Below the pieces are notes generated by a model that did no database searches, was not told where the DNA came from, and saw nothing but the letters and a program-made list of their open reading frames with translations. Below are positions 35,276 to 44,282 of a stretch of 64,000 nt of DNA, piece after piece (the stretch's first letter is position 1; every line of letters begins with the position of its first letter). Location of the stretch: the NCBI GenBank assembly GCA_016124855.1, contig WGMX01000020.1, positions 124,001 to 188,000 on the forward strand, in the 5' to 3' direction. The position numbers were made by a program, and so were the translations under genes. The DNA is from Anaerolineaceae bacterium (GTDB taxonomy: Bacteria > Chloroflexota > Anaerolineae > Aggregatilineales > Phototrophicaceae).

Positions 35276-37465
35276 GTGAAGCGTTTTTCTGATTACAGGA
35301 TAGTCGTCATTTTAATGCTGCTGCTAGTGGGATGCAGCCCCGCGCCCAAAGAGCAAGCGCAGCCCCTGCCGACACAGGCTTCCTTGCAGCAGCCGCCCTC
35401 GTTGGACTCTGCGGCAAGTGTAGCGATTAACTTCCTTGAGGATTGGCGTTTGGGCGACTACGACTCGCTCTACAATACCATTACATTCTCCGCTCAAGAA
35501 GCAACCCCTAAAGACACCTTTGTCGCCAGTTATACCGAAGCAGCAGACGCTATGACGCTGGACAGCATCAGCTATACGCCGGGTGCGTCCCTCTTCCGTG
35601 ATCCTCAGCGCTCGGATGTGGTCAACTTCAGTTATAACGTGACCTTTAACACCCGCATGTTGGGCAGCTTTGACGACACCGGACGCAACATGCAGTTGGT
35701 CTATGACAAACCTTCCGCTTCTTGGCGTGTGGCATGGACACCCGGTGATATATTCGGGCTGATGGCAAGCGGTGGCAAGTTACGCATTGAACTCAGCGTG
35801 CCCAGCCGCGCCAACATCTATGACGACAAAGGGCGGGTGCTGGCTGACCAGAGCGGACGCATGGTCACGGTACAGGCCGTCAAGCAGGAGATTACTGATT
35901 GGGGCGCGTGCCTAAATCTGCTTGCGCCCGCCATGAACAAAACACCCGATTCAATCCAGAAGATTTATGACCGTTCGCAGTCTGCATGGTTAATGGATTT
36001 GGGAATCATCGAACCGGCGGTTTATGACCGTCTCCATACCGAGTTGGAAACCACCTGCGCGGCACAATTCGCCAGCCGTCCGGTACGGCAGTACAGCAAT
36101 GGCACGGCGGCGGCCAACATCCTCGGCACCGTTGGTTACCCTGATGAAGCTGATTTGCCCAAGATCGAAGCCGAGGGTTTTAACGCCGACTCCATTCTCG
36201 GTAAGAGTGGTATCGAAGCCACATGGGACGAAACCCTACGGGGTCATCCCGGCGCGCGCTTGGTCATCGTCAGTCCCGCTGGTGATGTGCTTCGAGAAGT
36301 GGCGCGTGTTGCCTCTACGCCTCCGCAAAGTATCTGGCTGACGATTGACACTGAACTACAGCTGCAAGTTCAACAAATCGTTGCGAGCTACTATGACCGG
36401 ATGAAGCTGGCTTCCCAGTCCAAAGGTGCGTCGGCAGTTATCATGGATATTCATACCGGCGCCATACTGGCAATGGTCAGCTACCCGACCTATGACATCA
36501 ACGCCTTCGCGCCTTTTTCATCGTTGGGCCAGCAGCAGGCACAAGCTGCTGTCGCCCAGTTAGAAAATGATCCGCGCCGTCCGCTGCTTAACCGACCCAC
36601 TCAGGGGGCATATCCGCTCGGTTCGGTCATGAAGCTGGCTTCGTCCATGGCAGTGGCGGATTCGGGTGTGTATACGCTTGACCAACCCTATGTCTGTACA
36701 GGGATTTTTACCCGTGAAGGCAACTTTACCCGTTATGATTGGCTTCCCGGTGGTCACGGACGTGTGACTTTACCGAGCGCCATCACCCAAAGCTGTAACC
36801 CTTATTTTTACGAGGTTGGCTATCAACTAAATCTGGTGAATCCCGAAATTCTGCCCAGCTATCAGCAGCGCTTCTTCGGTCAGGGAACGGGCATGACCGA
36901 TTTGGCCGAGAACGCCGGTTTTATCCCCGATCCTGAATGGAAAATCCAGAACACGGGTTTGCAGTGGACACAATCTGATGCCATCAACATCGCCATCGGT
37001 CAAGGCGAAGTGCAGGTTACGCCCTTGCAAGTCGTGCGCATGATAGCCGCGATTGCTAACGGTGGAACATTGTATAAGCCGCAGTTGGTGGCTAAGGCAG
37101 GCATCCTCGGTGAAGCCTCCAGTTATGTGATGTCACCCAACGCCGTCGGCGATGCCAACGTCAAGCCCGAAGTCTTTGAAGTTATCCGTAAGGGCATGTG
37201 CGATGTAACCACCAAATCCTACGGCACAGCGGAATATCAGTTCCGCAACGATGATGCGCTGCAGCAAATTGGTGTGTGTGGCAAGACCGGTACAGCACAG
37301 GATGTGCCGCGCCCGACTCATGCATGGTTCGCAGCCTATGCCCCGCGCGACAATCCTCAAATCGCGATAGTGGTCATGGTCGAAAACGGCGGCGAGGGTT
37401 CAGGTGTCGCCGCACCGATTACCCGCGATATTCTGGATTATTTCTTCTTTCAGATGAAGAAATAA
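35276..37465 (+). CDS. MecA-like penicillin-binding protein, lipoprotein-type anchor
   Basis: This 729-residue protein starts at GTG, with AGGA about 10 nt upstream. It has an N-terminal lipobox (LLVGC, Cys20), an NTF2-like MecA_N domain (about 45-160), a PBP dimerisation region (about 170-345, RANIYDDKGRVLA) and a transpeptidase domain (about 370-725). Catalytic motifs are SxxK S450-VMK, SxN S506-CN and KTG 670-672 (CGKTGTAQ). It cross-links peptidoglycan outside the membrane. The MecA_N fusion resembles class B PBPs such as PBP2a, but does not itself show beta-lactam resistance. No beta-lactamase or sensor genes are adjacent. Confidence 0.92.
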   Translation: MKRFSDYRIVVILMLLLVGCSPAPKEQAQPLPTQASLQQPPSLDSAASVAINFLEDWRLGDYDSLYNTITFSAQEATPKDTFVASYTEAADAMTLDSISYTPGASLFRDPQRSDVVNFSYNVTFNTRMLGSFDDTGRNMQLVYDKPSASWRVAWTPGDIFGLMASGGKLRIELSVPSRANIYDDKGRVLADQSGRMVTVQAVKQEITDWGACLNLLAPAMNKTPDSIQKIYDRSQSAWLMDLGIIEPAVYDRLHTELETTCAAQFASRPVRQYSNGTAAANILGTVGYPDEADLPKIEAEGFNADSILGKSGIEATWDETLRGHPGARLVIVSPAGDVLREVARVASTPPQSIWLTIDTELQLQVQQIVASYYDRMKLASQSKGASAVIMDIHTGAILAMVSYPTYDINAFAPFSSLGQQQAQAAVAQLENDPRRPLLNRPTQGAYPLGSVMKLASSMAVADSGVYTLDQPYVCTGIFTREGNFTRYDWLPGGHGRVTLPSAITQSCNPYFYEVGYQLNLVNPEILPSYQQRFFGQGTGMTDLAENAGFIPDPEWKIQNTGLQWTQSDAINIAIGQGEVQVTPLQVVRMIAAIANGGTLYKPQLVAKAGILGEASSYVMSPNAVGDANVKPEVFEVIRKGMCDVTTKSYGTAEYQFRNDDALQQIGVCGKTGTAQDVPRPTHAWFAAYAPRDNPQIAIVVMVENGGEGSGVAAPITRDILDYFFFQMKK

Positions 37466-37522
37466 GTTGTTTTGTCGGGATACGCTTTACGGGACCTCTA
37501 GCATATCCCATTCAACAACTCA

Positions 37523-38635
37523 TCAGGTGGATGCTAAGGGCATCTGCAACGTGAAGCGCATCCCTTGCCCACCAGCAGGCTCAAGAAAGCATTCACCGTG
37601 ATGCAGGCGCGCACTTTCGCGGGCAAGTGCCAAGCCTAATCCCATACCCTGTTGTTCGAACTTACCACGATTGATTTGCATGAAGCGCTCCCAAACTTTG
37701 GGTAAATCTTCGGCGGCAATGCCCGGCCCTTGATCTGTAATCGTGACGAAGGCATATTGATCATCAGTTGTAAGCGTAATCTCAATCTGTCCGTTTTGGG
37801 GTGAGAAGGTTACCGCATTACGCAACCCTTCTTGCACCATCATCGCTAGAAAATCTGGATTGCCGACAACCGTTACTGGCTCAGAAGGTAGTTGGAAATG
37901 GATTGATATGGCAGGTACATCAGATCCCCATTCTTCTTCAAGCGATTTGTAAGCACTATTAATCATCAGCTGCATATCTTGGATTTCCGGAAATTTCTCT
38001 AGTGAATTAGCCAAGCTGCCGCTGTCCAATTGGGTTAGGAAAATAATCTGCTCGACCAATCGCCGCATTCGTTTTGCCCCGGATTGTACAAGGTCAAGCA
38101 TCCGGCGTGACATCGGATCAGAGACTTTCGCCAGACTATCCGCCAACAGCTCAGATCCGCCGTAAATTGCGGATAATGGTGTGCGAAGCTCGTGTGAAAT
38201 CATCGTCAGTAAATCGCGCCGCGTTTTATCCAATTTTTGTTCGGCGGTTGTCCTAATCTGTTCCACACGTCGCAGCTTATTCTTGATGCTGATAATGAGT
38301 TCGTCACTGCGAAACGGCTTCACAAGATAATCGTCAGCCCCTAGTTTTTTGCCAACCAATACATCTTTACGATCACCCAGTGCTGTCAAGAAAATAAAAG
38401 GAATGCCGCGCCATTCGCGGTGTCGCTGACAGGTAGCCAACAATTCGTAACCATTTACTTGAGGCATATCGATATCGCTAACAATGATATCGGGCAGGGT
38501 TTCTGCTTTTTCGAGAAGATCGAGCGCCATCCGGCCATTCGCGGCCTGCTCTACTTCATAGCCATTGAGTTCAAGTTCTTGGCTGACGTTTGCCAATAAA
38601 TCGAAAGTGTCTTCAACCAACAAGACACGGGTCAT
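37523..38635 (-). CDS. Response-regulator/histidine-kinase fusion (REC-HisKA-HATPase)
   Basis: This 370-residue hybrid starts with a receiver domain (about 1-125; phospho-Asp D54 in VSDIDMP, Lys in LVKPF). A HisKA helix follows, with H148 in ISHELRTPLS, and an ATPase domain at about 250-368 (DQGPGIAAED, GMGLGLALA). There is no membrane segment, so it acts in the cytoplasm and is probably phosphorylated by another kinase. RBS AAGGAG lies about 8 nt before the ATG. It converges with the PBP gene. No response regulator is next to it. Confidence 0.9.
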   Translation of the reverse strand: MTRVLLVEDTFDLLANVSQELELNGYEVEQAANGRMALDLLEKAETLPDIIVSDIDMPQVNGYELLATCQRHREWRGIPFIFLTALGDRKDVLVGKKLGADDYLVKPFRSDELIISIKNKLRRVEQIRTTAEQKLDKTRRDLLTMISHELRTPLSAIYGGSELLADSLAKVSDPMSRRMLDLVQSGAKRMRRLVEQIIFLTQLDSGSLANSLEKFPEIQDMQLMINSAYKSLEEEWGSDVPAISIHFQLPSEPVTVVGNPDFLAMMVQEGLRNAVTFSPQNGQIEITLTTDDQYAFVTITDQGPGIAAEDLPKVWERFMQINRGKFEQQGMGLGLALARESARLHHGECFLEPAGGQGMRFTLQMPLAST

Positions 38636-38992
38636 AATCTGTGCTCCTTAAATTTCTATTCAAAAACTGAAATACTTTTCACATTTAGATGATTGAGATA
38701 CACGGATATTCAACTTTATGAGTTGAACTTTTGTGTAGAAAGGCTAATCTAAATGTATATCACATTTGATTTATAAAGAATTTAATTAAGTGCGAATAGG
38801 GTACATTATGAGCAAAAAATACCGTACATAAAAAACCACCCGTGTAAATGGTGGTTCTTTTTTAGCAATTAGGCTGGTACACCGGCCCAAATAGCTTTCA
38901 CAAAGCTGCATGTCGTCTGTTGTTTATTCGCCCACCCTTTTTGTGCTGTCAAAACGCACTTGAAAAGTATGGGTAAAACATGTCCATTTTTC
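38636..38992. other. Intergenic region with a bidirectional terminator
   Basis: The only clear feature is a hairpin AACCACC (38834-38840) with GGTGGTT (38850-38856). It is flanked by A5 on the left and TTTTTT on the right, so it can stop transcription on either strand. For the minus-strand DUF6438 gene it is the 3' terminator. The right part (38864-38992) shows no feature. Confidence 0.75.
38829..38863 (-). terminator. Bidirectional Rho-independent terminator
   Basis: A 7-bp perfect stem with a 9-nt loop is followed by T-tracts in both directions. It lies downstream of the DUF6438 gene. Confidence 0.8.
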
Positions 38993-39862
38993 TTAGCCAG
39001 CGACATTCATGACCAGTTGATCAATACTTTCTTCGACCCATACCAATCCGACCGGCGCGCTTGAATCACCGTTGTAGCGTACGATTTGTTTTAATTCGTC
39101 ACCCATACGGATTGAGGATGTGACCGTCGCTTGATCGGTCATCACCTGTTTTGTGTAGCTGTCTTGCCAATCAAAGTAGCCTAACGCCTGTGCCTTTTGC
39201 AAGATAACTGATACCTCTAATGTATCAGCTTTGATAACCTGCACTCCTAGCTGTTTCACATGTGCAATACCTGTGTAGACAATTGTTCCATCTTCAAAGG
39301 CAGCCACCGTATATACAGGGCAGGTGCCGAAGCAGGCATCTCGCTGTAAGGTAATGATCGGTCTGTTCATACCGTTCGAAATATAAGCGATGTTGGATTG
39401 ATCCCCCGTCCATAAATTGCTGTTGGTCATCGTGTCGATCCACCGCTCAAGAAAGACCAGTGCGAGTGGAGCGCTGCCGTCACCCACATATCGTACGATA
39501 CGATGAGTTTTTCCATTGCTGGTCACCGAAGTGATGACGCTTGGTAAATCCGTTACGGTTTGAGTATTGTAGGCTTCTTTCCAGTCAAAGTAACCAGCAT
39601 CTTCAAAGGCTTTGACCATTCGTTTGACCGTTTCCGAATCAATCTGACTTTTTTGCTCTTCCGTGACCATGACAAATCGATCACCATGGTATACGACATC
39701 ACCATTGTCATAGATCTTAATTGTGTAAATCGGGCAGCTTCCAAAGCAGGCGGTACGTTCCAACGTAATGGCTGTATTTGGTTTTGCTTCTTGAGCGTAA
39801 ACCGAGGCCACGCTCAACATTAGACCTAGAATCATGAGTATTGCGAATTTGACTTTGTTCAT
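38993..39862 (-). CDS. Secreted protein with two DUF6438 domains
   Basis: This 289-residue protein has a signal peptide (ILMILGLMLSVASVYAQE) and two similar domains of ~120 residues. Each starts with a cysteine motif: TACFGSCPIYT (39-44 for the CFGSCP) and DACFGTCPVYT (177-182). Each ends with a conserved IVRY(V/N)GD.SAP segment and an acidic helix. This pattern matches DUF6438, known only as a domain of unknown function. The paired Cys probably form a disulphide or bind metal outside the cell. A strong terminator follows. The next gene upstream is a divergent regulator, without clear functional link. Confidence 0.8.
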   Translation of the reverse strand: MNKVKFAILMILGLMLSVASVYAQEAKPNTAITLERTACFGSCPIYTIKIYDNGDVVYHGDRFVMVTEEQKSQIDSETVKRMVKAFEDAGYFDWKEAYNTQTVTDLPSVITSVTSNGKTHRIVRYVGDGSAPLALVFLERWIDTMTNSNLWTGDQSNIAYISNGMNRPIITLQRDACFGTCPVYTVAAFEDGTIVYTGIAHVKQLGVQVIKADTLEVSVILQKAQALGYFDWQDSYTKQVMTDQATVTSSIRMGDELKQIVRYNGDSSAPVGLVWVEESIDQLVMNVAG

Positions 39863-40190
39863 TGTGATTTCTCCTTACCAACTAAGACGACCGAATCGCA
39901 TGCACGGTTCCAATCTTGGTAACATTCATTTTAATGTTTCGCAGAAAACGGGAACTCAACCTGTCAGCTTTGGTTTATTCTCGGGGAAATTAGGTTGTGG
40001 GTCATGAGGATAAATACTTATTTTTTATTTCCGACGAAAGATTTAGTACCTGAAGAAACTGCCTGTTTACCGGATGATTTGTGCAATTCCACCGAATCTG
40101 GCTCAAGTATTTGCGAAATCGCCGCAAGTAGATTATCTTTAAATGTATGTACAGGTATGTACAGATAAAATTTGTAGAATAAATTTTTTG
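39863..40190. other. Divergent intergenic region carrying the GntR/LacI operator
   Basis: This gap lies between the divergent DUF6438 gene and the GntR/LacI-type regulator. Apart from the tandem operator-like site next to the regulator start (40144-40164), no strong feature is seen. Confidence 0.5.
40144..40164. promoter_or_regulatory. Tandem TGTATGTACA-like operator
   Basis: TGTATGTACA and GGTATGTACAG lie directly next to each other, about 30 bp before the preferred regulator start. Each is a short GTA-N2-TAC palindrome, the type of site used by GntR-family regulators. It fits autoregulation. No second copy was found before the transporter genes. Confidence 0.5.
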
Positions 40191-41339
40191 ATGAACAAAG
40201 TTACTGATATTTCATTGGCAGACGATAGCTTTATATCGTTACATGTGCAGTTACATAACCAGCTCCGGCAGCTTATTCACTCCGGTCGTTGGGCCAATGC
40301 TACGCGGATTCCCTCCGAAAATGAACTGACGAGCCATTTGAATATCAGCCGCAGCACCGTGCGTTTGGCCTTGCAACAAGCCGAACTTGAAGGCTTGATC
40401 GAGCGCATAGCCGGTCGGGGTACGTTTGTCGCTTATGTGCCAACTCATGGTCATAAGAGCCGGCTAATTGCCTTCGTCACCGGTGGTATCGACGCAGAAA
40501 ATCATCTGTTGATGTTGAATGGCGCCGAGCAAGAAGTCCGAACACAGGGTTATCAACTGGTATTTAAGACCGCCAAAAATCAAGAAGAGGAGCTGCGCAT
40601 CTTTGATTGTGCCGAACAAGACGACCTCGCAGGTTTTTTGCTGTGGCCCAACGCTAACTCTACACAGGAAGCAACATCCGATGTCGCGCGTTATCAGAAT
40701 GTACCTGCTCCAATTGTGTTGATGGATCGCAAAATTGCGGGTCTCAACTGCGACTGTGTAACCAGTGATAACTATGGTGGCGCACGGGCATTGATGCAGC
40801 ATTTGGTTGGTTTAGGTCATAAACAGATCATTTTTATGACCCATGAAATTCTTGAAATTTTTCCGGTTATGGAGCGATACCGCGCTTATTGCGAGGTCTT
40901 AGAAGAGGCGGGGATTCCGACTCTTGAACCATGGATTATTGGTCAGCCCAACACGGAAATTGGCGCCAGTTATGCGCTCCAGTCATCACTTGACCCGCAG
41001 AGCCTCGAAATCCAGCAGATTAAGCGGTATATGACCAGCAATAAACAGCGCCCGACCGCTATCTTTGCGCTCAATGATTGGTTGGCACTGCTTGGGATGC
41101 GCGCCATGAAACAGCTTAATCTGAAAGTTCCCGATGCCATCTCGATTGCCGGATTTGACGATATTGATTTGGCTGTTCATTTAGAAGTGCCGTTAACGAC
41201 GGTAGCACAAAACCCGTTTCTTATTGGTAAACGCGCTGCTCAACTTTTGCTCGACCGGCTAGAAAATAATACGGACAGCGCCAGACTTGATTTCATCCCG
41301 ACTGAACTTCGGATAAGGAGTTCAACCTCAAGAATTTAA
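40191..41339 (+). CDS. GntR-type HTH fused to a LacI-like sugar-binding domain
   Basis: The preferred start is ATG 40191 (382 residues); the frame opens at 40143, but that would cover the operator. The N-terminal winged helix (about 14-80) has the GntR signature RIPSENELTSHLNISRSTVRLAL. The rest (about 92-380) is a periplasmic-binding-protein-like sensor as in LacI regulators: IAFVTGG, IVLMDRK, VTSDNYGGARALMQHLV and the IAGFDDIDLAVHLEVPLTTVAQN end. Such chimeras (for example AraR) bind sugars and release DNA. It directly precedes the transporter and mannosidase genes and probably controls them. Confidence 0.88.
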   Translation: MNKVTDISLADDSFISLHVQLHNQLRQLIHSGRWANATRIPSENELTSHLNISRSTVRLALQQAELEGLIERIAGRGTFVAYVPTHGHKSRLIAFVTGGIDAENHLLMLNGAEQEVRTQGYQLVFKTAKNQEEELRIFDCAEQDDLAGFLLWPNANSTQEATSDVARYQNVPAPIVLMDRKIAGLNCDCVTSDNYGGARALMQHLVGLGHKQIIFMTHEILEIFPVMERYRAYCEVLEEAGIPTLEPWIIGQPNTEIGASYALQSSLDPQSLEIQQIKRYMTSNKQRPTAIFALNDWLALLGMRAMKQLNLKVPDAISIAGFDDIDLAVHLEVPLTTVAQNPFLIGKRAAQLLLDRLENNTDSARLDFIPTELRIRSSTSRI

Positions 41340-41426
41340 AGTCAACTTTGAAAACAGAGGAGGTGGTTGTTATTGAATAGATACGGTTAGGTTGTTAGTT
41401 AATTATTAGTATTTAGGAGAAGTGTA

Positions 41427-43193
41427 ATGAAATCGCGCTTTAAACGTCTTAGTCTCGCAATAATGCTGATGCTTTTAGTCGTACCGTTGGCAGTGCATGT
41501 TTCCGCGCAATCTGCCGATGTTCCCCGTGAAGATACCGTCATTTTTGATATTGATGACTCAGCAGTTCCGAACCCCACGAATTTTAACTGGATGGTTCCG
41601 GGCACTAACCGCAATCAAGGCGCTCACCAAGCGATGTGGGAACCGCTGTTCATCCTCAACTACGAAACCGGTAAGATTCAGCCGTGGCTGGGCGAGAGCT
41701 TTGATGCCAACGACAAGTTGGATGTCTGGACTCTCAAGCTGCGTAAGGATGTTATGTGGTCGGACGGCCAGCCCTTCGGTGCTGACGACGTAGTCTTTAC
41801 CATCGACATGCTGCTTAACGACAAGACCTCCACACTAGGCGGCGCGGCGGATATGCAGCAGTGGGTTTCGAGCGTCGCAAAAGTTGACGATGCGACCGTG
41901 ACCTTCAACCTCAAAGAACCCAATCCTCGCTTCCAATTGGACTACTTCTCGGTTCGTATTTGGGGCGGCATCAACATTCTGCCGAAGCACATTTGGGAAG
42001 GCCAAGACCCCTTCACCTTCACATTCTATGACCAAGCTAAAGGTTGGCCGATTGGTACTGGCCCGTACAAACTGACCAGCGCCGAACCCACCCGCTTCGT
42101 GTGGGATCGTGACGACAATTGGTGGGGCGCAAAGGCTGGTTTCCATGCCCTCCCCGAACCCAAGCGTCTTATTTGGCAAATCACCGGTTCTGAAGAAAAC
42201 AAAGCTCAGTTGATGTCCAACCATGAACTGGACAGCGTTATGAACATCACCCTCGGTGCGTTCGAAGCGATTCAAGCGCGTAATCCTGCTGTTGAAGCAT
42301 GGCACAAAGAACTCCCCTATGCTTGGGCGGATCCGTGCCCGCGTCAATTGTCCTTCAACACGACTGTTGCGCCGTGGGACAATGTCAACATGCGTAAGGC
42401 CGTCGCTGCGATTATTGATCGCAACCAGATTATTGAAGTGGCCTATGAAGGAACTTCTGAACCCTCGAAGACCATGTTCGTCCAGTATGGTGGTATGAAC
42501 CCCTTCATCGATGCGATTGTCAATGCTGGTATGGGTCTTGACCCGGCAGGTCATCCGGACGAAGGCAAGAAGATGATCGAAGCTGAAGGTTATACCCTCA
42601 ACGGCAGCGGTATCTATGAAAAAGATGGTAAGGCACTGACTGCTGACATCATCGTCAACAACAGCACGGCTGAGTACACCCGTACCACAGACGTGATCGT
42701 TGAGCAGCTCCGCGCTGCTGGCATCGACGCAACGAGCCGTCCTCTGACTGGCGCGACGATGGACGACAACCTGAACAATGGTAACTTCGAACTGGCATAC
42801 AACTGGGATTCGTGCGGTTCAGTCAATGAGCCGTGGAACTCGATGAACCGGTTCACCTCGCGCTTCGTGGTTCCTGTTGGTCAACGTTCACCGGGTTCAA
42901 ACAACTACGTGCGTTGGAACACCGATGGCACCAAGAAGTATTCGGAAATCGTCGACAAGATCGGTACACTGCCGTTGGGTGATGCTTCAATCCCGGCAAT
43001 GGTAGCTGAAGCCTACAAGTACCTGTATGACGAAGTCCCGTTCATTCCGTTGGTTCAGGCTTCCAAGCTGGTTCCATTTGACACAACCTACTGGACTGGC
43101 TGGCCGACCGCCGAGAACAACTACAACCATCCAGCGACTTGGTGGAACAGCACGCATCAAATCATCCTCAATTTGCACAAAGCTACCAAGTAG
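41427..43193 (+). CDS. ABC transporter substrate-binding protein, SBP_bac_5 type
   Basis: This 588-residue protein has a signal peptide (LAIMLMLLVVPLAVHVSAQ) and a family-5 solute-binding fold. It shows TNFNWMVPG, the first-lobe WTLKLRKDVMWSDG, GPYKL and NMRKAVAAIIDRN. The family serves oligopeptide, nickel and, in Thermotoga and relatives, oligosaccharide transporters. The next genes encode a full Dpp/Opp-type importer, and an alpha-mannosidase lies downstream, so an oligosaccharide (mannoside) ligand is more likely than a peptide. RBS AGGAG is well placed. A strong hairpin follows the stop. Confidence 0.92.
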   Translation: MKSRFKRLSLAIMLMLLVVPLAVHVSAQSADVPREDTVIFDIDDSAVPNPTNFNWMVPGTNRNQGAHQAMWEPLFILNYETGKIQPWLGESFDANDKLDVWTLKLRKDVMWSDGQPFGADDVVFTIDMLLNDKTSTLGGAADMQQWVSSVAKVDDATVTFNLKEPNPRFQLDYFSVRIWGGINILPKHIWEGQDPFTFTFYDQAKGWPIGTGPYKLTSAEPTRFVWDRDDNWWGAKAGFHALPEPKRLIWQITGSEENKAQLMSNHELDSVMNITLGAFEAIQARNPAVEAWHKELPYAWADPCPRQLSFNTTVAPWDNVNMRKAVAAIIDRNQIIEVAYEGTSEPSKTMFVQYGGMNPFIDAIVNAGMGLDPAGHPDEGKKMIEAEGYTLNGSGIYEKDGKALTADIIVNNSTAEYTRTTDVIVEQLRAAGIDATSRPLTGATMDDNLNNGNFELAYNWDSCGSVNEPWNSMNRFTSRFVVPVGQRSPGSNNYVRWNTDGTKKYSEIVDKIGTLPLGDASIPAMVAEAYKYLYDEVPFIPLVQASKLVPFDTTYWTGWPTAENNYNHPATWWNSTHQIILNLHKATK

Positions 43194-43202
43194 CCCGTGT
43201 AC

Positions 43203-43233
43203 GAATGAGGTGGGACTGGTTCCCACCTCATTC
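43203..43233 (+). promoter_or_regulatory. Strong hairpin after the binding-protein gene
   Basis: GAATGAGGTGGGA (43203-43215) pairs perfectly with TCCCACCTCATTC (43221-43233), with a 5-nt loop and no T-tract. Such hairpins after binding-protein genes slow 3' decay or reduce read-through. They give more binding protein than membrane components. Confidence 0.7.
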
Positions 43234-43269
43234 CTAATTTGAAGTAGAGCAAGGCAAAAAGAGGACATT

Positions 43270-44280
43270 ATGGGTGGCATAACTAAGGGATATTTGATAC
43301 GTCGTATTGGGATATTTTTTTTAACTATTTGGATTGCGGCCTCTCTCATATGGCTTATTCCGCGTCTTGCGCCGGGTGATCCGGTGGCGGCGATGGTCAG
43401 CCGCATGATTCGAAGTGCCGGTTACGTTGAAAATTCCGAAAAAATTATTGAGGGCTGGAAAGAACGTTTTGGCTTAAACGATCCGCTGCCGGTGCAATAC
43501 GTCCGTTATATGGGCAATCTGGTTACACTGGATTTTGGCTATTCGTTGGCCTATTTCCCAACCAAAGTCAGTGACATCATCGGTATGGCGCTTCCATGGA
43601 CAATGGGGCTATTGCTCATTGCGGTGACGATCACCTTTTTCTTGGGGAACTTTCTCGGGGCATTGATGGTCTGGAGCAAGACACCGAGACTTATTAAATA
43701 CATCATCCCTGTCGGCATGATTTTCACGTCAATTCCATCCATTTTGGCGGCGATTTTCCTGCTGTATATTTTTGCCTTCCTGCTCAACTGGTTCCCGATG
43801 ATTGGTTCTTATAAATTAGGTCTCACTCCCGGTTTCAATGCTGCTTTCATTGGCAGCGTCATCCAATACGGAACGCTGCCAGCGCTGTCGATTGTTCTAG
43901 TGAGCTTTGGTTATTGGACACTGGGTATGCGCGGCATGATGATTACAGTCGAAGGTGAAGATTACATGCAGCTTGCCCGCGCAAAGGGGCTGAGCCCATT
44001 CTATGTGCTTTACCGCTATATGGTGCGCAACGCGATTTTGCCACAGGTGACCGCATTCGCGATTACATTGGGAACACTCGTCAGCGGTCAAATTCTGGTT
44101 GAATACATATTCTCGTATCAGGGTATGGGTACAGTTATTTTCAATGCCATTACGACTCAGGATTTTCCCGTTATTCAGGGAACTTCGTTTATTCTAATCG
44201 TGATGACAGCCTTGGCGGTATTGATTATCGACTTGTTGTATCCACTTATCGACCCACGTATTTCTTACGAAAGAGGTTAG
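43270..44280 (+). CDS. ABC importer permease, DppB/OppB type
   Basis: This 336-residue membrane protein has about six to seven helices, with PRLAPGDPV near the N-terminus and the ATPase-coupling EAA loop EGEDYMQLARAKGLSPFYVL, as in DppB-type permeases. It carries the substrate through the membrane with the DppC-type partner encoded 2 bp downstream. RBS GAGGA is about 5 nt before the ATG. Confidence 0.93.
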   Translation: MGGITKGYLIRRIGIFFLTIWIAASLIWLIPRLAPGDPVAAMVSRMIRSAGYVENSEKIIEGWKERFGLNDPLPVQYVRYMGNLVTLDFGYSLAYFPTKVSDIIGMALPWTMGLLLIAVTITFFLGNFLGALMVWSKTPRLIKYIIPVGMIFTSIPSILAAIFLLYIFAFLLNWFPMIGSYKLGLTPGFNAAFIGSVIQYGTLPALSIVLVSFGYWTLGMRGMMITVEGEDYMQLARAKGLSPFYVLYRYMVRNAILPQVTAFAITLGTLVSGQILVEYIFSYQGMGTVIFNAITTQDFPVIQGTSFILIVMTALAVLIIDLLYPLIDPRISYERG

Positions 44281-44282
44281 CG

